Positions 8,917 through 17,433 of a stretch of DNA of 64,000 nt are shown here, one piece after another. The stretch comes from Sphingomonas faeni. GTDB taxonomy: Bacteria > Pseudomonadota > Alphaproteobacteria > Sphingomonadales > Sphingomonadaceae. The translations under genes were made by a program, and so were the position numbers. The stretch covers positions 126,501 to 190,500 of the forward strand of contig NZ_JAUSZF010000001.1 in assembly GCF_030817315.1 (NCBI RefSeq). Reading direction: 5' to 3'. The notes under the pieces were generated by a model that saw only the letters and a list, made by a program, of their open reading frames with translations, was not told the origin of the DNA and did no database searches. Numbering within the stretch: the stretch's first letter is position 1; the number at the start of each line of letters is the position of its first letter.

Positions 8917-9348
8917 TCAGCCCTCCACCACTTCGAGGCCCATTGCGCGGGCGCTGCCTTCGATGATCTTCGTCGCAGCGTCGATATCGTTGGCGTTGAG
9001 GTCCTTCATCTTCGTCGTGGCGATCTCGCTCAGCTGGCTGCGCTTGATCTTGCCGGCGACGACCTTGCCCGGCTCCTTCGAACCCGACTTGAGACCGGCG
9101 GCCTCCTTGATCAGGTACGAGGCAGGCGGGGTCTTGGTCTCGAACGAGAACGAGCGATCCGCATAGACCGTGATGACGGTCGGGATCGGCATGCCCTTCT
9201 TCAGTTCGCTCGTGCCGGCGTTGAACGCCTTGCAGAACTCCATGATGTTGACGCCGCGCTGACCCAGCGCAGGCCCGATCGGCGGCGCAGGCTTTGCCTC
9301 GCCTGCAGGAACCTGCAGCTTGATGTATCCGGTAATCTTTTTAGCCAT
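8917..9348 (-). CDS. rplK: 50S ribosomal protein L11
   Basis: 143 residues from the ATG of [12 protein letters not shown], the standard length; the open frame continues upstream to 9390 but this start has the family's conserved N terminus and is preceded by an AAAGAGAG purine run. L11 with its rRNA site forms the GTPase-associated centre and is needed for RelA activation. The Pro-rich linker region ([20 protein letters not shown]) is intact. First gene of the rplK-rplA pair. A leader of roughly 200 bp, in which I could not identify a secure promoter, precedes it. In most relatives nusG would be directly upstream. Confidence 0.97.
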   Translation of the reverse strand: MAKKITGYIKLQVPAGEAKPAPPIGPALGQRGVNIMEFCKAFNAGTSELKKGMPIPTVITVYADRSFSFETKTPPASYLIKEAAGLKSGSKEPGKVVAGKIKRSQLSEIATTKMKDLNANDIDAATKIIEGSARAMGLEVVEG

Positions 9349-9546
9349 GTCACTCTCTTTATGAGGGCGGCGAACGCGTAAGCGAGCCACCCGGTGAGTC
9401 TAGCGGTGATGACGGCCACCTCTCGACGACCTCCCGCAGATTTCCAGCAATTACAGTGGAAGCTGGCGCGCATAGCCCAAAACGCGCGAGGCGGCAACTA
9501 GCGTTCGCGGTGCCTTGGAGGCAGTAATTTGGTCCGGCGTGCCGCG

Positions 9547-9831
9547 TTATTCGAAGACGTCGACAGGCCAGGCGATCTGCTTGGCCGCCGCGTGACACGC
9601 GGACCGCGTGGCGTAGCCGTCGGAATAGCTGATCAGCTCGCCCGCCTCGTGGAACAGCAGCCAGGCCCACGCACCCGTCAGGACGAGCGGTGGCGCAAGG
9701 TCGAGCCCGTCGACCTCACGGATTTCCAGCCGCATCGATGGCCGCTCGTCTTCGACCGGGCTCGCAGCGACGGGCTCCGCCTCGTCGAGCGTCTGGCCGA
9801 TAAAGCGGCCGAACCTGTTGTCAGGCGCCAT
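9547..9831 (-). CDS. Small hypothetical protein overlapping the EAL gene
   Basis: 94 residues from MAPDNRFGRF; no family recognised and no signal peptide. The middle (PPLVLTGAWAWLLFHEAGELISYSDGYATRSACHAAAKQIAW) resembles small DUF1508/YegP-like folds only vaguely. Its ATG overlaps the last codons of the EAL gene by 11 bp, which indicates translational coupling and a shared transcript, so it could act with the phosphodiesterase or simply be a passenger. The SD is weak, as often for overlapped genes. Confidence 0.55.
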   Translation of the reverse strand: MAPDNRFGRFIGQTLDEAEPVAASPVEDERPSMRLEIREVDGLDLAPPLVLTGAWAWLLFHEAGELISYSDGYATRSACHAAAKQIAWPVDVFE

Positions 9832-11062
9832 GACGGGGTACGATCCTTTCAAGCGGCACGGGCTTTCCCCAGTAGAAACCTTGCCCACAGTCTGCGCCGA
9901 GGGATTTTGCCAGGGCCAGATCGTCCACGGTCTCGATGCCCTCGATCACGGTTCCGATCATCCGGCTTCGGCAGTAATCGATGATCTCCTTCAGCAGCGA
10001 TGCGGGAAACTCGCCCTTCAGGCACTTCTGGAAGATCTTCCTGTCGACCTTGACCTCGGAAACGGGCAGGTCGGAGATGCGGTCGAAGTTGGTCGCGCCC
10101 TTGCCAAAGTCGTCGAGCGAGACGGGTATGCCCATCGTTCCAAGCTCGTGCATGTTTTCCAGCAAGCGGCCATCGAGCCCCGAATAGCTGATTTCGGTAA
10201 GTTCGATCCCCAGCATGCCGAGAGCGACGTTATGGCGACGTAGCAGGATCGGCAGCGCGGCGATGAAGTCCGGATGCGCGAGCACCGCGGCGCTGCAATT
10301 CACCGCGACCGGCACCGGTCTGCCTTCGGCTTGCAACGCCGCAAGTAGACGCGCTGCGGCTTCTACGGCAAGCAACGTCGCCGCGATCTCCAGGGAGAGG
10401 ATCGTCGAGGGCGCGAAGATGTGCTCGGGGTTGAGCGACGGCCGATTGCGCAACCGCGTCAACGTTTCGTAGCCCGCGATGCTGTCGTCGTGCAGGCTGC
10501 GTTTCTCATGGAATTCGTGCGTGAGATTGGGCAGCAGGCGGCCTTGCTGGATCAGCCACGACAGGAAGTGGCGGTCGCCGATGTCGCCGTCATGCGGTTG
10601 CCGGGCAATGTGCGGCAGCCGGTCGGCAATGTCCTGCGCGGTAAAGGGCGCGTCCAACCAGTCGACATGATCGATGCCGGACTGTTCCGCCAAGGCGATG
10701 GCATCCCGAAAATGCACGCTTGGGCGCAACAGCGTCAGCGTCCCGGAAAACTGTTCTTTGTCCAACAAGGCAATAAACGCGTGACGATTGCCGATCGAAG
10801 CGTCCGGGTTCATCACGATCAGGTCAGGCTGAAACGCGAGCCCTGCACGTTCTTCGCTGGGCAGGCCGATCCATGCGGTTTTGTGGCCCATCTCTTCGAG
10901 TTGACGATGAATGCCATTAGCCGCCGCGTTCTCGATATCAAGAAACAAGATGCGATGCCCGACTTCGATCGCATCCGGGGAAGGGCGAGCCCCTACATTG
11001 CCCGAGCGCAAGTGATCGCTGTGGATGTGCGATGTTTTAAGGGCCATGTTCGTCAAGGGCAT
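9821..11062 (-). CDS. EAL-domain protein with degenerate receiver-like N terminus
   Basis: 413 residues. About 30-150 looks like a receiver fold (HRILFLDIENAA, LIVMNPDAS) lacking the usual acidic cluster. The EAL domain from about 165 is predicted to hydrolyse c-di-GMP: the first motif is ETL rather than EAL but its Glu is present, and the other metal and catalytic positions are kept (VAVNCS, IELTE, DDFGKG, VKVDRK, IEGIET, QGFYWG). AGGA lies 9 nt before the ATG; a second Met at 11047 is an alternative. No GGDEF domain is present. It sits inside the broken rif cluster. Activity cannot be proved from sequence, though no key residue appears lost. Confidence 0.88.
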   Translation of the reverse strand: MPLTNMALKTSHIHSDHLRSGNVGARPSPDAIEVGHRILFLDIENAAANGIHRQLEEMGHKTAWIGLPSEERAGLAFQPDLIVMNPDASIGNRHAFIALLDKEQFSGTLTLLRPSVHFRDAIALAEQSGIDHVDWLDAPFTAQDIADRLPHIARQPHDGDIGDRHFLSWLIQQGRLLPNLTHEFHEKRSLHDDSIAGYETLTRLRNRPSLNPEHIFAPSTILSLEIAATLLAVEAAARLLAALQAEGRPVPVAVNCSAAVLAHPDFIAALPILLRRHNVALGMLGIELTEISYSGLDGRLLENMHELGTMGIPVSLDDFGKGATNFDRISDLPVSEVKVDRKIFQKCLKGEFPASLLKEIIDYCRSRMIGTVIEGIETVDDLALAKSLGADCGQGFYWGKPVPLERIVPRHGA

Positions 11063-11616
11063 CAGTCATTTCCTGTAGGCGGATCGCTGAATACGGTTGC
11101 ATGCGCGTTAAGCTAGATAGAGTTTGCCGGATACGCGGGACGTCATATTCGGGGCGCGTATTGGTAGCTGCCCGACGTCTTGTACGCGGACTGTCCTACA
11201 AATGTTAGCGTAGTATGACCGATGATGGTTAATTTGACGTGAAAGTAGTCCACGGTGTTTGGGGAAAATCGGGATGCCTGTGACAACCCGATGATAATTA
11301 ACAGATCTACGACCGCGAAACGCCGGCTCGTAGTAGGGCCGATTTGAAATATATATTTTTACTTCCGGGTGGGTCCGAGATCGAAGTAGACGTGTTGATG
11401 CGTTGCTTGCCGATATATGGCCTGGTTTTTCCGCTTGATAACGGCGTTGGCGAAAACGCTATTAAAGTATGGTGTTTCAGACGCGTCCGTTGAACGCGCG
11501 GCCGGCGACGAAGCGCGATAGCACTCGTTTTGAACCGAATAACTCTCGGCAGGCGGCGCGCGAGACTTATAGTATTGCCGGGAACCGGATGGGGGCATCC
11601 GAGAACAGGGGTGGGT
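11063..11616. other. Divergent intergenic region, partly AT-rich
   Basis: 554 bp between the EAL gene and the M48 operon. 11200-11370 is markedly more AT-rich than its surroundings (for example tttgaaatatatatttttac), which suits promoters for both directions. I found no convincing small gene; open frames here have no SD and no family resemblance. No palindrome of the recurrent families is present. Confidence 0.5.
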
Positions 11617-12396
11617 ATGATCGCTTTTTGCCGCGCGATTGTTGTCGCGCTGATGGCCGTGATTGCGGCGACTGCGCCGGCGCATGCGCAGGAGAAAACG
11701 GGAGTAAAGCCTGGTTTCGTACTGCGGCCGGGAACTGCGCGGATCGTATTGATGCGACCTTCGATCCGTGTCGGCGCGCAGTCGACCGGCGGCATGTACG
11801 AGCCGAACGCCGACTGGACCGATCAGGCGAAGGAGAACATCGGCGCGGCGCTTGCCAAGGCGCAGGCTGGTCTCGGCAACAGCGTCGTCGGGTATGTCGA
11901 GCCGGTCGGCGCGAGTTCGGCCAAGGTCGCGGAGTATCAGGAATTGTTCGGGGCGGTCGCGTCGTCGGTGATCGAGTATCAGTTCTTCAAGGGTAACCGC
12001 CTGCCGACCAAGAAGCGCAAGGACCAGTTCGAATGGGGGCTCGGCCCCGACGTTCGAACACTCCCCGGTTTGGAGGCGGCCGACTACGCGCTGTTCATCA
12101 CGACGGAGGATCATTTCGGTTCGACCGGGCGGAAGGTGCTGCAGGTCTTTGCGGCGATGGCGCGCGTCGGCGTAACCGCAGGCGTCCACAAGGGATTCGC
12201 CGGGCTGGTCGATCTGCGTATGGGAGAACTGGTCTGGCTGAACGCGGACATGCAGATGGGCGGCGATGTCCGCGACGCGGAGGGCGCCGACAAGCGCGTG
12301 CGGCAGTTGCTGGAGGGTTTCCCGGGTAAGCCGGTTGAAGCTCCGGTGGCGGTCACTGCCGTTGCAGCCGCTCCCCCCATCGCTTCGGCGCACTGA
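11617..12396 (+). CDS. Exported protein of unknown function, first gene of M48 trio
   Basis: 259 residues with a signal peptide (hydrophobic 6-20, cleavage near AHA-QE). I do not recognise a named family. The body contains a lipoprotein-assembly-like pattern (RPSIRVGAQSTGG..., ADYALFITTEDHFGSTGRKVL, GELVWLNADMQMGGDVRD) reminiscent of the periplasmic 'GNA1162/CsgG-like' proteins that bind their partners in the envelope, but this is only an impression. The ATG follows an AGGGGTGGG purine run. It ends one base before the M48 peptidase gene starts, so the two are translationally linked. Confidence 0.75.
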   Translation: MIAFCRAIVVALMAVIAATAPAHAQEKTGVKPGFVLRPGTARIVLMRPSIRVGAQSTGGMYEPNADWTDQAKENIGAALAKAQAGLGNSVVGYVEPVGASSAKVAEYQELFGAVASSVIEYQFFKGNRLPTKKRKDQFEWGLGPDVRTLPGLEAADYALFITTEDHFGSTGRKVLQVFAAMARVGVTAGVHKGFAGLVDLRMGELVWLNADMQMGGDVRDAEGADKRVRQLLEGFPGKPVEAPVAVTAVAAAPPIASAH

Positions 12397-12397
12397 C

Positions 12398-13555
12398 ATG
12401 CGGATCCCGATGGTCGGGCTTCTGCTCGCGACCGCGATCGGTACGTCTGCGCTCGCTGCCGACAAGCGCCCGCCGCTTCCGACCTACACGCAAGCCTATA
12501 CCCCGACGACGGTCGATGAACGCGGGATATGGATGGAGGCGGACGAGCGCGAGCGGGCGCAGCGAGACTCCCGGTCGCTGGTCAAGGATCCGGCGCTCAA
12601 CGCCTATGTCCGCGGCGTGCTGTGCCGGACCGTCGGGGAGGACCGGTGCCGATCGGTCCGGCTCTACATCGACGAGGTGCCGGCGTTCAACGCGTTCATG
12701 ACGCCCAACGGCGCAATGGTGGTGTGGACCGGACTGCTGCTTCGTGTCCGCAACGAAGCGGAACTCGGCGCGATCCTCGGCCACGAGTTCGGGCATTTCG
12801 AACTCCGGCATTCGCTCAAGGACTTCAAAAGCCACCGCGCCGGCACCGACCTCATGGCGTGGGCGTCGATCCTCGTTCGCAACAGCGGTGACATCCGATA
12901 TGCCATGGTCGGCCAGATGTATGCTTTCAGCCGCGACCAGGAACGCGAGGCTGACATGACGGGCTTCCAGTATCTCGCGCGCTCGCAATATCCGTCGTCG
13001 GCCGCTGCGGACGTCTGGGAGCACGTCATGGGCGAGGCCGATGCGACCGCGATCGGCCGCAGGGGCAGGGCGCAACACAAATACGTCGCCGGTGTCTTCG
13101 CCACTCATCCGACCGATCTGGCGCGCGCCACCTATCTCCGTGCGGCCTCGATCGAGGCGCATGACGTCAAGCCTGCGGCCGTCGACACGCATCAGGCGGC
13201 GATGGCGAAGTGGCTGCCGATATTCCTCAACGACCAGATCAAGCTCAACGACTTCGGCGGCAGCGAGTATCTGCTCGCCACTTTGGCGGACGGTACCGGT
13301 TGGACGACGTCGCTGCTGTGCGCCCGCGGCGACCTGTACCGCGAGCGCGGCAATCCCCGCGATCTCGTCAGCGCCGCGCAGTTTTACCAGGAGGCGGTCG
13401 GCAAGGGCGACGCGCCACCCGAGGCATATCGCGGCCTGGGCCTAGCGTTGCTCCGCAGCCAGCGCGTTGCCAAGGGTCAGGCTGCTCTCGCCAACTATCT
13501 CCGTCTCAAACCGGCCGCGACCGACGCCGCACTCATCGCCAAGCTGATCTCGTAA
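12398..13555 (+). CDS. Exported M48-family metalloprotease with TPR-like tail
   Basis: 385 residues: signal peptide to about 21; M48 (HtpX/BepA-like) zinc peptidase domain with HEFGH at 129-133 and the third ligand Glu near 184 in EREAD; then a C-terminal helical part from about 290 with an apparent TPR unit (GNPRDLVSAAQFYQEAVGKG...). BepA-type relatives degrade or chaperone misassembled outer-membrane proteins, so envelope quality control is the likely role. Only two cysteines are visible close together (CRTVGEDRC). It sits between two exported proteins of unknown function in one operon. Catalytic residues are intact. Confidence 0.88.
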   Translation: MRIPMVGLLLATAIGTSALAADKRPPLPTYTQAYTPTTVDERGIWMEADERERAQRDSRSLVKDPALNAYVRGVLCRTVGEDRCRSVRLYIDEVPAFNAFMTPNGAMVVWTGLLLRVRNEAELGAILGHEFGHFELRHSLKDFKSHRAGTDLMAWASILVRNSGDIRYAMVGQMYAFSRDQEREADMTGFQYLARSQYPSSAAADVWEHVMGEADATAIGRRGRAQHKYVAGVFATHPTDLARATYLRAASIEAHDVKPAAVDTHQAAMAKWLPIFLNDQIKLNDFGGSEYLLATLADGTGWTTSLLCARGDLYRERGNPRDLVSAAQFYQEAVGKGDAPPEAYRGLGLALLRSQRVAKGQAALANYLRLKPAATDAALIAKLIS

Positions 13556-13582
13556 CACGCTGATCTCGTAAGAAGGATGACC

Positions 13583-14176
13583 ATGTCCAAGATCCTCGCC
13601 GCACTTGCCGCGGTCGCAACGCTCTTGTTCGCGGCCCCCGTCGCGGCCGGCAACAAACTTATTCCCGCCGGCGAACGCATTGCCGTCGCCAAGTCGACGA
13701 TGACCGTGCAGCCGAGCGCGGAGTGGAATAAGCTGTCCGAACGGCCCGGACGCAACGCCGAAACCTGGACGCAGGACGGCGACGACCTGAACGACCTGAG
13801 TTTCTATGGCGGCATCGAGCCCGGCAGGCCGCTGTTCCGCGAGATCGACAGGAAGAACAAGCCGTTGCCGAAGGTCTCGGCGACGATGCTGATCACTGAC
13901 ATCCCGGTACTGCTGGAGAACAGCTACCGGATCGCGCGAGACGCGTCGTCGATGGCGATCGACACGATCGCGCCCATCCAGTTCGCCGGTAACAAGGGCG
14001 TGCGTTTCACGTACACGTTTTCGAAACAGAACGAGACGCTGCAGCGCCGCGGCGAAGCACGCGGTGCGGTGGTCGGCGGGAAGCTGTATCTGGTCACGTA
14101 CGAGGCGCCGAGCTTGTATTATTACGACCGCAGCGTTGCGGTGGCTCAGGCGGTGGCGGATAGCGTGCGGTTTTGA
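13583..14176 (+). CDS. Exported protein of unknown function, third gene of M48 trio
   Basis: 197 residues if started at MSKIL, where AGAAGGA lies at a good distance; the ATG six bases upstream is too close to this SD. A signal peptide covers about 1-23 (PVAAG cleavage region). The mature part (YGGIEPGRPLF, MLITDIPVLLENSYRIA, LYLVTYEAPSLYYYDR) is beta-rich and ends with a helix typical of periplasmic domains that pack against lipoprotein partners. I cannot name the family. It is 27 bp after the M48 gene and most likely belongs to the same operon. Confidence 0.75.
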   Translation: MSKILAALAAVATLLFAAPVAAGNKLIPAGERIAVAKSTMTVQPSAEWNKLSERPGRNAETWTQDGDDLNDLSFYGGIEPGRPLFREIDRKNKPLPKVSATMLITDIPVLLENSYRIARDASSMAIDTIAPIQFAGNKGVRFTYTFSKQNETLQRRGEARGAVVGGKLYLVTYEAPSLYYYDRSVAVAQAVADSVRF

Positions 14177-14242
14177 GGCGCTTGGATCTGGCTGGGCGTC
14201 GCCTTGCCGAAGTGCGCTCCTCGGGGCGGGGCACTCGCCTTT

Positions 14243-14331
14243 CTCCGTCATCCTGACGAAAGTCAGGACCCAGAGCCAAGCAGACCAGCGCTCCGTAATC
14301 CTGGATCCTGACTTTCGTCAGGATGACGGAG
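14243..14331. repeat. Intergenic palindrome, family B
   Basis: Second near-exact copy of the repeat at 7951-8033 (arms ctccgtcatcctgacgaaag and ctttcgtcaggatgacggag), lying between the convergent M48 operon and nusG. No other terminator is visible for either, so this palindrome may end both transcripts. Confidence 0.85.
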
Positions 14332-14370
14332 CGGACGTTAGGAGCGGCTTGTATTCCCAAAGCGCGACCC

Positions 14371-14466
14371 GGGGGTAAATCCCGCGTCGTCGGCCGTGCC
14401 GGTGGCCCGCCGGCCGGGCTGGCGTGGGCACGGGATTAGCGTGCGCTAATCCCGTGCGAATTGGCC
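14371..14466 (-). promoter_or_regulatory. Three-hairpin 3'-UTR element, copy 3 (after nusG)
   Basis: Starts at the nusG stop: hairpin 1 with 14-base arms (CACGGGATTAGCG / CGCTAATCCCGTG, 14428-14457), core GCCCGGCCGGC, hairpin 2 (CCGGC...GCCGG register), box GCCGACGACG, and GGGATTTACCCCC. Hairpin 1 shares the TAGCG-CA tip with the rplA copy although its stem sequence differs. Confidence 0.72.
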
Positions 14467-15003
14467 TTACTTGCTGCGTTCGACCTGTTCGAATTCCAGC
14501 TCGACAGGCGTTGCACGCCCGAAGATCGACACCGAAACCTTGACGCGGCTGCGGTCGAAGTCGAGTTCTTCGACCAGCCCGTTGAAGGTCGCGAACGGAC
14601 CGTCGAGGACCTTGACCTGATCGCCGATCTCGTAGTCGACCTTGACCTTCTGCTTGGGCGCAGCGGCGGCTTCCTCCTTGCTGTTCAGCATCCGCGTGGC
14701 TTCCGCCTCGCTGATCGCCTGCGGCTTGCCCATGCTGCCGAGAAAGCCTGTAACCTTCGGCGTGTTCTTCACGAGGTGATACACGTCGTCGTTCATGTTC
14801 AGCTTGGCGAGTACGTAGCCCGGCATGAACTTGCGCTCGACCGCGATCTTTTTGCCGCGACGGGCTTCGGTGGTGGTTTCGGTCGGGACTTCGATCTGCT
14901 CGACGAGCTGCTCGAGACCCATCCGGGTCGCCTCGGCCATGATCGAGTCGCGGACCTTGCCCTCGAAGCCCGAATAGGCGTGAATGATGTACCAGCGCGC
15001 CAT
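14467..15003 (-). CDS. nusG: Transcription termination/antitermination factor NusG
   Basis: 178 residues (181 in E. coli). NusG binds RNA polymerase, suppresses pausing and couples to Rho or ribosomal protein S10. The NGN domain (WYIIHAYSGFEGKVRDSI at the start, FMPGYVLAKLNMND near 65-78) and the C-terminal KOW domain (GDQVKVLDGPFATFNGLVEELD) are complete. It is 13 bp after secE, the usual pairing. The gene normally followed by rplK here leads into the structured 3' element and a palindrome, and rplK lies 5 kb away. Confidence 0.97.
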   Translation of the reverse strand: MARWYIIHAYSGFEGKVRDSIMAEATRMGLEQLVEQIEVPTETTTEARRGKKIAVERKFMPGYVLAKLNMNDDVYHLVKNTPKVTGFLGSMGKPQAISEAEATRMLNSKEEAAAAPKQKVKVDYEIGDQVKVLDGPFATFNGLVEELDFDRSRVKVSVSIFGRATPVELEFEQVERSK

Positions 15004-15016
15004 GACGGAACCTTGC

Positions 15017-15214
15017 TTACTGAGCGAGTTTGAGGAGGGCGGAGACGATCGCTTGCAGGATCGAGTCGACGCCCAGGAAGAACAGCGCGAGGATCGTCGT
15101 CATGATCACCACCATCACGCCGGTCATGACCGTCTCGCGACGCGTCGGCCACGTGACCTTCGCGGTCTCGTTGCGGACCTGCTGGATGAATTCGAGGGGG
15201 GACGTCTTCGCCAC
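15017..15214 (-). CDS. secE: Preprotein translocase subunit SecE
   Basis: 65 residues in the short one-helix form usual outside enterobacteria. A cytoplasmic amphipathic part (EFIQQVRNETAKVTWPTRRET, with the conserved TWP) precedes one transmembrane helix (about 32-60). SecE clamps SecY in the membrane. I start at the GTG read as MAKTSPLEF because this matches related proteins; the ATG at 15259 would add 15 residues (80 aa) and cannot be ruled out since neither has a strong SD. Co-transcribed with nusG. Confidence 0.93.
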   Translation of the reverse strand: MAKTSPLEFIQQVRNETAKVTWPTRRETVMTGVMVVIMTTILALFFLGVDSILQAIVSALLKLAQ

Positions 15215-15576
15215 GATGTTCTTCGAACCCGCTGATTGAGAAACTGAGATGCGAGGCATAGACCCACTAGCCGCTCCCTGTGAAGGGCCGCGGCGGCAGG
15301 TCCGTCCTCGCTGTCGGAAGCGCGGCAGATAGCTGCCGTCACAGGTGAAAGCAAGTGCACGGCAGGAGGGGGGAGCGGAGCATGCCGGTAGATGGCAGGG
15401 CGAGAGCCGGAGAAGTAGCGTATGGGCAAAGAAGTGGCGGGGGAGAGCGCTTGGGTCACTCGATCCCCCGCACGATCGTCTTGCCGGTGCCGGTTTGACC
15501 GGCGGCTCCGCTCCCACGGTTTCTATTTATCGTTCGGCTTGACGACGGCACACAGCCTTTACGCCGAACGCGGACG
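15215..15576. other. secE upstream region
   Basis: About 360 bp between secE and the tRNA-Trp terminator. It should hold the secE-nusG promoter on the minus strand because the tRNA transcript is terminated first. I see no convincing gene; a short P-loop-like string in one frame (GQTGTGKT) has no supporting domain or SD. Confidence 0.45.
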
Positions 15577-15604
15577 AAAAAAAAGGCCGGTACAAGACCG
15601 GCCG
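15577..15604 (-). terminator. Intrinsic terminator after tRNA-Trp
   Basis: Minus strand: GGCCGGT-cttgt-ACCGGCC followed by eight T residues. It separates the tRNA-Trp transcript from secE-nusG. Confidence 0.92.
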
Positions 15605-15772
15605 TAAAAGTTTTTAGGAGAGGATGCCTGAAAGGCCTGAGTGTTGTGCATCGCAGCAGACGATTTCTCAAGTGCGCAATATGCATCAAGGAATGCAATT
15701 CCTGCAATCGTGATGGACGCAGGAAAGCGGCGAGCGCGATCGCCGCAATTTTTGCCGAAAATTTAAAGGGGG

Positions 15773-15849
15773 TGGCAGGAGTGCTCGGATTCGAACCGAG
15801 GGCCTTCGGTTTTGGAGACCGACGCTCTAACCAACTGAGCTACACTCCT
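15773..15849 (-). tRNA. tRNA-Trp (CCA anticodon)
   Basis: 77 bases including the encoded 3' CCA. Acceptor AGGAGTG pairs with the 3' CACTCCT; the T arm GTTCGAATC is typical. The anticodon arm reads CGGTCTCCAAAACCG with anticodon CCA, decoding UGG. Position upstream of secE-nusG is the common bacterial arrangement. Confidence 0.96.
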
Positions 15850-16006
15850 ACACGGACGGGCCCCTTACCCAGCGTTTTCGGGAAGGGCAAGCGTCTCGCG
15901 TGGAATTCGTTCGGGAACCATGATCGCGACGATCACGCGTTGGACGATCCGTAATTTGCTCGTTAACCCCGAAGCCATCTCGTTGGATGCAGGAAAGCGT
16001 AATCAT

Positions 16007-17020
16007 ATGAAGGCGGGATTGACGATGCTGGCGCTGCCGGTCGCGGCGCTGCTCATGGGGGCGGGCCCGGTACCGCAGGCGCCGGACCTTGGACCTCAGC
16101 TCGAACGCTTTACCTATTCATGGCCCGTCCAGACAATGGACGTCGATATCGTCGGCGCACCTGCGCAGATGGCCTTCATGGATATCGCGCCGCAGCGTCC
16201 CAATGGCCGCACGGTCGTCCTGCTCCACGGCAAGAACTTCTGCGGTGCGACCTGGGGCAGCACCGTGCGGGCGCTGAGCGAGGTCGGCTACCGGGTGATC
16301 GTTCCCGACCAGATCGGCTTCTGCAAATCGTCCAAGCCCCGCGCGGCGCAATACAGCTTCGAGATGCTGGCGACGTTCACCAAGCGGCTGCTCGAATCGC
16401 GCGGGATCACGCAGGCGACGATCGTCGGGCATTCGATGGGCGGCATGCTCGCGATGCGGTACGCGATTCTGTACCCGGCATTGGTCGAGAAGCTGGTGCT
16501 CGTCAATCCGCTCGGTCTTAAGGATCGCGGCGAGGAGGGCGTGCCCTATACAGACGTCGACACGCTGTGGGCGGGCGAGAAGAAGACGAGCTACGCGTCG
16601 ATCAAGGCGTATCAGCTCGAGAACTATTATCACGGCGTGTGGAAGCCCTCCTACGATCGCTGGGTCTGGATGCAGGCGGGCATGTATCAGGGGGCAGGGC
16701 GCGATACGGTAGCGCTGGCGCAGGCCAAGACCAGCGAGATGATCAGGACGCAGCCGGTCGCACACGAACTCTACCGTATAACGCCGTCGACGACGCTGAT
16801 CGTTGGTACGCTCGACAAGACCGCGTTCGGTCGCGCGCAGGCGCCTGCGAACTTACGCAAGTCCCTGGAAGCGATCCCTGCGGTCGCGCCCCGCGCGGTG
16901 AAGCAGATGCCGAATGCTAATCTGGTGATGCTCGAAGGGCTGGGCCATTCGCCCCAGGTCGAGGACCCCGCACGATTCGAGAAGACGTTGCTCGCGGTAC
17001 TGGGAGCGCGGTCGCGGTAG
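16007..17020 (+). CDS. Exported alpha/beta hydrolase
   Basis: 337 residues from the ATG preceded by AGGAAA at 10 nt; an upstream in-frame Met at 15920 would place about 30 non-matching residues before the signal peptide. Signal sequence about 1-24. Alpha/beta-hydrolase fold: oxyanion-side motif LLHGKNF at 73-79, nucleophile elbow GHSMGG with Ser143, an acid around 270 (GTLDKT) and the catalytic His around 313 (GLGHSPQ). The overall form resembles periplasmic esterases/haloalkane-dehalogenase-like lipases. The substrate is not predictable. The neighbours (tRNA-Trp and str operon) are unrelated. Confidence 0.9.
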   Translation: MKAGLTMLALPVAALLMGAGPVPQAPDLGPQLERFTYSWPVQTMDVDIVGAPAQMAFMDIAPQRPNGRTVVLLHGKNFCGATWGSTVRALSEVGYRVIVPDQIGFCKSSKPRAAQYSFEMLATFTKRLLESRGITQATIVGHSMGGMLAMRYAILYPALVEKLVLVNPLGLKDRGEEGVPYTDVDTLWAGEKKTSYASIKAYQLENYYHGVWKPSYDRWVWMQAGMYQGAGRDTVALAQAKTSEMIRTQPVAHELYRITPSTTLIVGTLDKTAFGRAQAPANLRKSLEAIPAVAPRAVKQMPNANLVMLEGLGHSPQVEDPARFEKTLLAVLGARSR

Positions 17021-17032
17021 AAGCAATGCGCC

Positions 17033-17160
17033 AATCCTCCCCCGCCAGGGGGAGGTGGCTGGCCCTTGCCAGACGGAGGGGGAGGAAAGGGTGACAGTCG
17101 TTGCGTGTTCCGCCGCCTCCGTCACCTTCGGCGCCACCTCCCCTTCGCGAGAGAGGATTA
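17033..17160. repeat. Intergenic palindrome, family A
   Basis: Arms aatcctcccccgccaggggg (then aggtggctggcc) and ggcgccacctccccttcgcg (then agagaggatt) repeat the 803-930 structure. It lies between the hydrolase and the str-operon promoter region and is a plausible terminator for the hydrolase. Confidence 0.75.
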
Positions 17161-17244
17161 GGGAGGGTGGTCGATTGCCTCGTGTGGGCATTCGTATCCA
17201 CCTGGAACCAATCCTCTACCCGCCGTCTCATCCGATTCCGCCCG

Positions 17245-17272
17245 TTGACCCTGACCCCGTCCTGACCTATAG
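17245..17272 (+). promoter_or_regulatory. Candidate promoter of the str operon
   Basis: TTGACC (17245-17250) and CTATAG (17267-17272), 16 bases apart, match the alphaproteobacterial housekeeping pattern TTGAC-n16/17-CTATAT well. They lie about 160 bp upstream of rpsL, after the palindrome. Chosen by eye, not by a scored search. Confidence 0.4.
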
Positions 17273-17433
17273 GCGCGCCCTGTTCTTCGGGAGTCTTTCC
17301 CGCCGGGCATGCTTGAACATTGCTGGATGCATTCCAGGGCCTGAGGGGCGTTTCGCGCTCCCGATGGTCCTTTTTGTATTCTCAGGCGCCTCATGGCTCC
17401 AGCAAAGTAACCACTTGAAAGGTGAAGGCTTCA

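Noticed and set aside
11307..12465. Minus-strand frames over the M48 operon and its upstream region
   Set aside because: No conserved motif, and the plus-strand signal-peptide genes explain the coding signal.
15456..15707. Minus-strand frame with a P-loop-like GQTGTGKT near its end
   Set aside because: No surrounding ATPase domain, no SD, and the frame lies over a tRNA terminator; the string is likely chance in GC-rich DNA.
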